DNA of 64,000 nucleotides from Isoetes taiwanensis. Lineage: Eukaryota; Streptophyta; Lycopodiopsida; Isoetales; Isoetaceae. Below, piece by piece: positions 56,595 through 64,000 of this stretch. How positions within the stretch are numbered: position 1 is the stretch's first letter; every line of letters begins with the position of its first letter. The notes under the pieces were generated by a model, which did not search any database, was not told the origin of the DNA, and saw only the letters and a list, made by a program, of their open reading frames with translations. The position numbers were made by a program, and so were the translations under genes. Where the stretch lies: contig JAJEKV010000183.1 of assembly GCA_021234155.1 (NCBI GenBank), positions 126,001 through 190,000 of the forward strand, given 5' to 3'.

Positions 56595-58627
56595 TTACGA
56601 CCATTCTTCCCGCTCTGTTCCCACCCAAAAATTCATCGAACAGGGAAAAGGGGGGAGGACAGATGAACGGGCATGTACAAGCACCAGTGAATCCAATGGA
56701 GAAATTACTGAGTCAGCTAATTCAGGATGCAATTCAGGTGATAAATCTGCTAGAACATCACCAATTTGGCTGTTAGCCATTGTCTGTTCAGCAAGGTCCT
56801 CTTCAACATCATTGTTTTTTACATCTCCAGCATCTTGATCTTCTATAGGCTCCATCCTTGCATCTTCAGCAGAAGCTTTTACAGCAATGTTAGACACATT
56901 TCCTGCAACAAGAATTCAATATTAACTACAACTAAATTGAACATGGACTACTATTCAAATTTTCGCTTAGACTTACCATTTTTTTTCAGTGCTCCAGGCT
57001 TGTTTCTTGCAGGGGCCGTCTTGTCTGCAGGTTGTCCAGTGCTGCCAGGGGTCTTCTTGTCTGCAAGATTAATTTAAAATTAATGTAACTTAAAGAGAAG
57101 TTATAATACTAAAACTAAATGTGTACCTTTTATGGGAGATATGTGAGCAAATTTAACAGGACTCAGCTTGTCAATATCTATAACTTCTCAAATAGAATTG
57201 AAGTTAGCACAAAAATAAAAACATTACAAGATACATTGAACAAGAATACTTACTTGCAACAGGTTTTGAGTCTTTCTTTGTGCTGGTCCTTGTCTTCCTT
57301 TTCTTAATTTTTGCAGTCCTTTCTGCTTTAAAATCAGTACTTGCAGGTTTATTGTACAAAGTGGTGCTGCTATCAACTTCATCTTTCTGCTTCTTATCTT
57401 CAGCACTGTTTGCATTTTCAGTTTCTTCTTCATCTTCATAGTTAGAGTCCTCTTCAATCACAACACTGAATTCTTTGAATCCCAGTTCCTGCAAAATATT
57501 GCTTGGGACTTCCTCTCCACAACAGGGAACCACACAGTGCATAGTTTTTAGCACAGTTGAAAAGCAAAAGACATGGTATTTATGTCCACATTGGTTTATT
57601 TTAACAAGCAGGTCATATTCTTGAGGAAAACAAAGGCCACATGCCTGACATACATCACTAGTTAGCAAAGGCAAAGAATAGACACCCATACCCAACTCCA
57701 TCCGAGTTTTGGTACTTTCATTATCTTCTTTGCATGGCTGAAATATGCTTAGCCTTTTGCATGCCACTTCGCCATTGATGCCTCATAGGATGCTATTTCA
57801 TCCTTCAAACACGTAAATTTCGCAAGAATTGTTCTTCCCTTTAGAATCTATTTGCGTAAGTTGACTCCAAAAGCTCTCGTGATAACTACTTCATCATTCT
57901 TTAGTTTTGCAATAGCATCAACTTCTTTCGGAAAATCACGTTCAAGGTCGCTCCTCGGACTTTTGTTTGGTGTGTATTTTTATATATAGCTTTGCAAGCT
58001 ATGTCTGCTCCAGCAACATCACCTTCTTTCCTCAATAAAGACTCTTGTTTTGATAATAGCAACTCCTCTGCATCTCTCTTCATCTCAGCAACCTTACCCA
58101 AGTGATCCAAAATAGCGTTGCTATTCAAACAGTAGCTGCTGGTCTCTCCCTTAGAAATCTGGCGCTCAGATGTTCGATAAGCTTCTGCAGCAAAACTCGC
58201 TCAGTTCACTTTGAATTGCCCAGGGTTTGACAAAGCTCGTTGGGTATTACTCCAAGCAAAAGCTCGAGCAAAGGTTACCCTAACCTCATTGTTGGTAGGC
58301 TTTGCTTTTCTCGATAAATTCTTTCCAAAGAGGTCATGCAAAGACATTGGCGACAGGGGCCTAACAAATTTTAAACTTATATTTCCTTTCCGAAGTGGGC
58401 ACTGCCAGACATCAAGAAAATCACGGTCGGAAACATCCTTGGCCTTCAAATCCTTTGGCTTCTTCCCTTCATTGCACAAACCTCTGTTTGTGTGAAATTC
58501 ATACTCAGTTCTTGCGAAAAGCAGTTCCTGATAGCATCAAACAGTGTTTTTTTAGTTCAACATCAGTAGATAAAGAAAAAAGCATGAGAAATAGAGGGAT
58601 TTTTACCTCGCCGGACTTGAGCGCCAT
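56595..58627 (-). CDS. Multi-exon RING-like zinc-finger protein, possibly defective
   Basis: Reads leftward from the ATG at 58627. Exon 1 is 58607-58627 (MALKSGE). Exon 2 starts at 58527 (ELLFARTEYEFHTNRGLC), then a charged region with KAKDVSDRDFLDVWQCPL. An in-frame TGA lies at 58201 and the same frame continues as ASFAAEAYRTSERQISKG into a coiled-coil-like stretch. A RING-like block on 57254-57767 has CQACG, CGHKYHVFC and HCVVPCC, followed by acidic and Lys-rich tails. Further exons are 57127-57177 (DIDKLSPVKFAHISPIK), 56977-57060 (PADKTAPARNKPGALKK) and 56595-56902 (acidic, MEPIEDQDAGDV), each with GT-AG edges. Between 57770 and 57960 the frame changes. The family is not recognised; zinc binding is inferred from the Cys/His spacing. 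Confidence 0.55.
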
Positions 58628-59569
58628 AGCTAGATGCTGGAATTCCTAAGAGTAGCAGAATGAACCGAACTTCCCAATTAAACTTTCAATCAAGCTTCAA
58701 AATCGAAATGATCAGGATCCCTAGCACCCTGCACCTAATCAATTCTGCCTGCGAAAACTTTTTGCGCGCAGGCCTGCACACCCTGCAAAAATGATGAAGG
58801 GCGTCCTTAAAAAATGATGAAGGGCGTCCTTCACGTCACGAGCAAATGCTGAAAATAGGTGCTGAGCCGGTGCTGGAGCGTCGCGAAATTGAGTAGGTCA
58901 AAAAAAAAAGCACCCATAGTAGAAAATGAAAGCTATACTATACTACAAGGCATATCAGAGGGAAGATTAATAGGTGTGTAAATATCGTAGCAAAATCAGT
59001 CAGCTCTTTAAAACCAGAGCAAAGAATTTTGCTTGCTTCTTGTCTATTGGAGAGCAAGAGCCTGAATTTCTTCCTTGAGCCGATTATAGGCAAACCTTCA
59101 GAGGCAATCATGGAATGAATTACCAATCCTATATTTTAGTGTAGCCAAAATAGATTTAGCTAAACTACCTTCAAATTGGGGCTAGAAGTTTCTAACACTT
59201 GGCTAAACTAAATGGTTTTTCTCCATCACAGTTTTTTTTGCTTTTGGCTAAACTTTCACAAAATGGAGAGGCAAATATTAGCCACCACGTTATAGTAATT
59301 TTAAACAATTCAAGCATTTTGGCAAAGACGTGAATTTATTGTAAATATATAAATCAAAACACAAACATACATGAACATGTTCGAAAACCTAAAAGAAAAA
59401 AAAAAAAAAAAAAGCCTAGCAAAAAGGCACGCCAGAGGCCATAGAAGGTAAAGGTGTAAGAGAAGCCTTTACTTTCTAAATTGGACATGAAAAAATAATT
59501 GAGATATGTTTGTATTAGCAAAAAAATGTCTTGAAATTTATTGTCCATGGTTGAAATAGCATATGTTAT
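58628..59569. other. Upstream flank, no gene recognised
   Basis: Contains the near-duplicate AAATGATGAAGGGCGTCCTT (about 58790-58830) and a poly-A run at 59396-59413. Confidence 0.5.
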
Positions 59570-59884
59570 TTATATGATGCCCCTCCGTTTAAGATACCGG
59601 TATTTCTTAGTTTTGGAAGAGCAGGATATGAGGTTGTTGTAACCGTCTTTTGTTGTGTTGTAAAGGTTTATGTAATGTCTTTCGATTTCGTTTGCCTTTT
59701 TCTTGCTTTTGGTTTCTTCTAAAAGGTCAATGTGGAAGTTCTTTTCGTACAGTTTGTGCTTGTGGACGTCTGCTGCCATTTTGAGATTTGGTTTTCATTT
59801 GTGTTGTTTGTACCTAGTCGATAAGTTTGTTGTTTGTCCTACGTATTTCTTGTTGTTCTTATTGCACGTTGGGCAATATATCTT
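59570..59884 (-). pseudogene. GIY-YIG nuclease-like domain
   Basis: A minus-strand frame of about 104 codons with one internal TGA: KIYCPTCNKNNKKYVGQT, then NLSTRYKQHK, stop, KPNLKMAADV... KLYEKNFHIDLLEETKS and NEIERHYINLYNTTKDGYNN. The two-Tyr spacing (IY..YVGQT), the following Arg and His, the Glu in NEIERHYI and the Asn in DGYN are the family's catalytic positions. GIY-YIG domains cut DNA in homing endonucleases, Penelope-like retroelements and repair enzymes. No reverse transcriptase is seen nearby, so the parent element is unclear. Without the TGA the domain would look complete. Confidence 0.6.
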
Positions 59885-60940
59885 TATCGTCGGTGTTATT
59901 TTACCTGGGGCATTGTTAGTTGTGTTAGAGTTGTTTTGTGATGTAGATGTTTTTGTCTCTTCCTTATTGTTTAGTTTTAGATTATGTGTGTTTACGATTT
60001 CCTTATTGTACTATGTTATATTTGACAGTTTAAGCAAATGAATAGTTCAGCACATGAAAAATATGATAGCGAGGTTTGTAAATTTATTAACTGTCATCAC
60101 ACTGAGGGTCTCGAAGGAAGTCAATATTTCCAAATAATTCTAAGGCAAGTTTGTCATCAAATGCATATGTTGTCTTTTCTATTGTCACTGGATTGTTGGT
60201 TTCGTGGTCGTGGTTGTATAACTTTATTAGCATTGTCATCATTTGTTGTCCCGATTGCTTGTTTAGAGATAGACATTCATCTATGGTCAAGTTGTAACCG
60301 ATGTGCAATATGGAAGCTTAGTAGGTGGTGATGCCCTCTGAAATGGTTGAACCATCATCCAATTAAATTGGGATTATGTCAACTCCAAAATCACGCCAAC
60401 CTGCTATTGTCTTCTAGGGGGTTTTTGTTTTTTTTAATCTTTTTTTTTGGACTTCAAAAATAACATAAGGTTGCGATTCACGTGTGACTTTTCATATGCG
60501 AATTGAAATATGCAGAAATGAAGAGCAAGTTGCTAACATAGATGAGACCAAAATTGCTTGCTCGATAGATGATAATATTGGGATTGATAATAACAGATTG
60601 CATTATTTGCGAGGCAATTCCAGACTCGAAATTATCGATACATGGCACAAATATCATAGAAAAATATCATAGAAAAATATCATATATTCCAATATAACAT
60701 TAAGGGATCAATCCATGTTTTTTCCACGTGTTTAACAAGGTGTGGTTCCATGTCACCGTTCTATCCGGGGCCGGTGCTAATCTAACACTTCACCCACCGT
60801 CATCCCCATAGCCAAATTATGCATAATAGACACAAACTTCACCGTAAAATCATCCACCAAAAGTTTTTGGATCGTAAGATGGTGGATTCGTGGCCCGTGT
60901 TTGATTGTAGAAGCATTTGAGAGCATCATCATCCACTATG
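59885..60940. other. Mostly unassigned; one minus-strand frame
   Basis: The 60087-60308 minus-strand frame (starting MHIGYNLTIDECLSLNKQ) has a protein-like composition and could belong with the GIY-YIG frame, but no domain is recognised. A triple repeat AATATCATAGAAA lies at about 60650-60690. Confidence 0.35.
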
Positions 60941-61348
60941 ATTATATCATCCTTATTCTCGATACCAAGTTCGGCCCATCATGTTACTCAAGTGTTTGAT
61001 GAAGATAGGCTTGCCTGTTGATGGATCCTTGGGATTAGTGAACTTCACACATTTGTTCTGATCCCAAAGGGTCAACCAATGTCCACGATTTCCCGTGCCT
61101 CCAAAGTATCCTTGATGTTCCTTAGTTCCATGGATGACCAAATACCAACTCGAAATAACCCCAATGCCTCGCCTAGCATCTCCTTCAAGTCGCCGCAGAG
61201 ATAGATCCACTTGGTGTTTGATTCTACCGGTGTGTCGATGAAACTGTTCTCTAGCCACTTTATTTTTCGGAAAAGTCTTGCAAAGGACTCCGTTTAGGTC
61301 GAACACCACAACCTTCTTAGAAACGCAATGGAAGGAAACATCAAACAT
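60941..61348 (-). pseudogene. FCP1-like HAD phosphatase relic
   Basis: KKVVVFDLNGVLCKT holds the FCP1/HAD motif (DLNG). A second frame then reads LKEMLGEALGLFRVGIWSSM followed by ELRNIKDTLEA, the motif II region (IWSS). The first frame resumes at HWLTLWDQNKCVKFTNPKDP and GKPIFIKHLSN. Near 60945 a third frame gives DDIIIVDDDALKC, the VDD motif of the family. At least three frame changes are needed, so this is a decayed copy or an error-rich one. FCP1-like enzymes dephosphorylate proteins; the substrate here is unknown. Confidence 0.65.
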
Positions 61349-62485
61349 TTATCCGTCAGCAAGATACGATAACACAAACAATACAAACGCCAAGCGTGAT
61401 TTGAAATAGTCATAACCAAATCGCTCGGCGTGATTTAGTTTGACAACGAAAATAATCAAAGCACGCTTGGCTGCGATTTAATTCAAAGGTAATACAAATT
61501 AAATCACGCGTGGCGCTGATTTCTGGCAAGGCCATACCTATCATCTTGATTTCTATTTGCCGTCATCGACGTCATTCTCCCCTTCGCCACCCTTAATCTT
61601 CGTCTCCTTCCGATTTGTTAGAATTGTTATTTTCTATTAGTTCCATTGCGTCCTTCAACCGGACATTATTTTACTATTGATTTGGCAAACCTGTGAATCA
61701 CTAGAGCGCCGTCGTCGCCTTCATTTTGGTTTCCCATTAATTAGTTCATTGTTAACTGTGAATCTACTCTATTGTTGCTTGCATCACCCGCAATGTGGGC
61801 AAGGATATTCCCTAAGTTCGCCGCCATCACAAGTACTTTGAGCAACCGGTTTAGCGACCATTTGTTCATTCTTCGCTTTCCTTATCGTCGCAGATTACTA
61901 GTTCCCTCTCCGTAGCAACATCCACTTTGAATTGGACAAGTCTACGAGACTTTTGATTGCTCGATGATTTCAGGTTGCCATAAGGGCCTTTAGGAGACTT
62001 GGCAAGCACATGCATGAGGAATGGTTCAAGAAAGTCTTTGGCCCTGCTCATCACTCACAAAGCAGTGACATCTTCTTGCACCCATAAGAGCCTCTCGGGC
62101 AATATAACTCCAACATGAAGCTCCAAGCAGGTTGTATCAATTGGAGCAAATGCCTCGACGAGGTAAGCAGCCATAGACGGGAAATCCATTTTTATTTAGG
62201 GGGCCTTTCTCCTTAGTTTGTAGCTCGTACTTGATTTCCCCACTTAGGAGGGGTCCCGATCCTCATCCTCTTTCCGACTCATCCCTGTTTCGACCGATCC
62301 TGATCCGTATGAAAGAATATAGTTCTTAAGTCGGATCATCTAGAAGAAAACATTCCCATGCACGCTATTGTCACCCTTGGCCTTAGCAATATCATATTCC
62401 CGTCGCCCAAAGATGGATATCATAATAAAGATCACATGTGCCATCTTCCGTTCGCTCAGTAGCTCATTATCCTTAACATCATATA
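61349..62485. other. Intron-like; palindromic repeats
   Basis: At about 61390-61525 there are several AATC(A)CGC / GCGTGATTT modules that form short inverted repeats, the same theme as at 63590-63850. No exon recognised with confidence. Confidence 0.45.
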
Positions 62486-63503
62486 TTAGGCATCCCTCCC
62501 TAATAACTTTGAGGCACTCGCATCATGAGCAGCAGATAGTGCATGCAGATGTGACTCACCGAAGGACAAACGATGACAATAGTGAAGGACCTCTCGATTT
62601 GTCAATCCTATACTGGTGGTAAAGAAGCTAATGTAGTCCTTTCCGTTCATGCCCATATCTCCTCTCCCACCCCCGATGTCCAACACAAAGAGTGATATAT
62701 TTTTAAGGCCGGTTGAATCTGGGCAAGAGACCTTTGTACCCAATGGAGATCGAATCTTTTGGACAAATGTCGCCTTCTCCAAGTAATCTTCTTCACAAGG
62801 GCCACTTTTCTTCTCAACTCAGCCAAGTACCTTGGGGGTAGAGTCTCCTTATGTTTTGTATTTTTAGCCTTCCAATTCTTTAGGAAGTCCTTTGACCAGA
62901 ATACAAACTTCTTGATGTCATCATTACTTGACCTTGTATTTGTCCAAAGAATCCAATTTCGTCGATAATGCCACATCCCCGATAGCCTTTGTAACTTCGG
63001 CTCCTACGGTGACTTCATTGTAACGTGACATCCTTTACATGGTCGGCAAAGACTCAACGAAGGACATCCTATCCTTGGTGAAAGCACCCTTCTTGTATAA
63101 GACTTCCTTCTTTAAGCACCGGTCTAAAACCCAAATGGTCTCATGGTCGTCTAGCCCCCGAAGTCTTTCATCATCTGTCACATTCAAGTCAAAGATGCTT
63201 ACATCAACAGGAGGCACCCTACCCATAGTATCCGGCAGCCTTCCCTTGTGCATAAGCGCCCCGCATTCATTCCACTTGAGCCATACTGCCTCCTTACAAA
63301 ACACAATCTTATACGAAGTCTGTTGGTCCCGACTGGCGGATGAGCTTTGAAAAGGATCGCAATGTCATCACCACCTTTTTCTTTGATTTTCTTGCGGTCT
63401 TCTTCTTCTCAGTATAATTGTTCTGCGGCAGTCCGCCCAAAGCTAGCTTGAATGCCTCGACTTTGACCCGCCTGTCGGTGGGCAATGGGCAGCCATATTC
63501 CAC
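62486..63503 (-). pseudogene. Broken minus-strand gene upstream of FCP1-like relic
   Basis: Consecutive frames in different phases: 63309-63503 (VEYGCPLPTDRRVKVEAFKL as read through GTG/ATG), 63035-63304 (PPVDVSIFDLNVTDDERLRG), 62647-62976 and 62486-62782 (LFVLDIGGGRGDMGMNGKDY). The GGGRGD stretch resembles a methyltransferase motif I, but nothing else of that family is visible. The frames may form the N-terminal part of the same gene as the FCP1-like relic, separated by introns or frame errors. Family not recognised. Confidence 0.4.
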
Positions 63504-64000
63504 CCATCCTGGCCGGGTGGCGCAGCTTGTTCAACGTATGGACTGCAATAGTACGCATATTGAATCAAGATCATAGAATAGAAACACAGGCGCGATTTGA
63601 ATAGAATTGATGAAGAGAAAAATCACGCTGGCGTGAAATGAATAAAGTTACTAATGCAATTCAAGCGCAGTTAAATCAAACCAATTCACGTTGCATGTTT
63701 TCAAGTCAATCGATTATCGCCGCGTGTTTTCAAATCAATTGGTTGACTTGAAAACACCGGGCGCGGAATCGATTGATTTCAAAACACGCTGGCGTGGATT
63801 GGTTTGATTTGAAAGCACGCTTTTCCGGGCGTGGAATACAATTTATGAAACCAAAGTTGATTACCTTTTGTATAGAAATGTCTTCCCCATTTCATTCAAA
63901 GTTGCACTAATCTCGACCAAATCTGTAGTGAAGTATTGGCATCCAAGATACGACACCTCCTATACGCATAGTGATTGTAGAACACTTTTTGGCCTCAGTT
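63504..64000. other. Palindrome-rich intron-like DNA
   Basis: Repeated modules of TTTGAAA(A/G)CACGC and GCGTG-GATTGGTTTGATTT. A 34-bp imperfect palindrome lies at 63724-63757 (GTGTTTTCAA...TTGAAAACAC). No coding sequence recognised. Confidence 0.6.

Noticed and set aside
62486-62782. SAM-dependent methyltransferase or giant-virus capping enzyme, from LDIGGGRGD
   Set aside because: Only a motif-I-like stretch is visible. No other methyltransferase or capping motif is found in the neighbouring frames, so the call would rest on six residues.

Overview
The window looks like plant nuclear DNA that is almost entirely transposable-element sequence. Evidence is GT-AG introns, a plant-type CCCH/WD40 (ZFWD) gene relic, Ty3/gypsy chromovirus elements primed by initiator-Met tRNA, and a Mutator-like element (MULE) carrying a Ulp1-type protease. 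A large, repeat-rich, probably non-seed-plant genome (fern or lycophyte) is my guess from the mix of LINE, GIY-YIG and FCP1-like sequences; this is inference and not proven. Nearly every long coding region carries frameshifts or stops. Some are real decay, but two sister LTRs differ almost only at CAG/CTG triplets in one block, so part of the damage may be consensus error.

Layout. 1-2847: a gypsy element with a gag but no pol. 2848-6790: LINE remains and unassigned sequence. 6790-9772: the 5' half of a long-LTR gypsy element on the minus strand. 9773-14900: a LINE relic and unassigned AT-rich DNA. 14900-17716: the 3' half of the same kind of gypsy element, now on the plus strand. Its LTR is the sister of the one at 8136-9767 and the two 5-bp target duplications are reverse complements, which points to an inversion. 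17717-30790: AT-rich non-coding DNA with a second LINE, an LTR relic and a histone H2A-like relic.

30878-41729: a complete MULE with about 250-290 bp terminal inverted repeats and a perfect 9-bp target duplication. It was inserted into what looks like a host coding exon. It carries a transposase (minus strand), a Ulp1-like gene, a small acidic protein gene and two large arrays of a 26-bp repeat in opposite orientations. 42548-52885: a complete gypsy chromovirus on the minus strand with 1.48-1.49 kb LTRs, a GTTAA target duplication, gag, protease remnant, RT, RNase H, integrase and chromodomain. It also has an additional reading frame upstream of gag that starts with the first ten residues of histone H3 (Met plus the K4/K9 tail).

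53296-64000: a ZFWD pseudogene, a MULE transposase scrap, a multi-exon RING-like gene, a GIY-YIG nuclease-like frame and a decayed FCP1-like phosphatase gene, the last three on the minus strand.

The most unusual item is the chromovirus that pairs an H3-tail mimic at the start of one protein with a chromodomain at the end of another. The gypsy leaders also hold repeated hairpins of about 67 nt. No tRNA, rRNA or CRISPR array was found.
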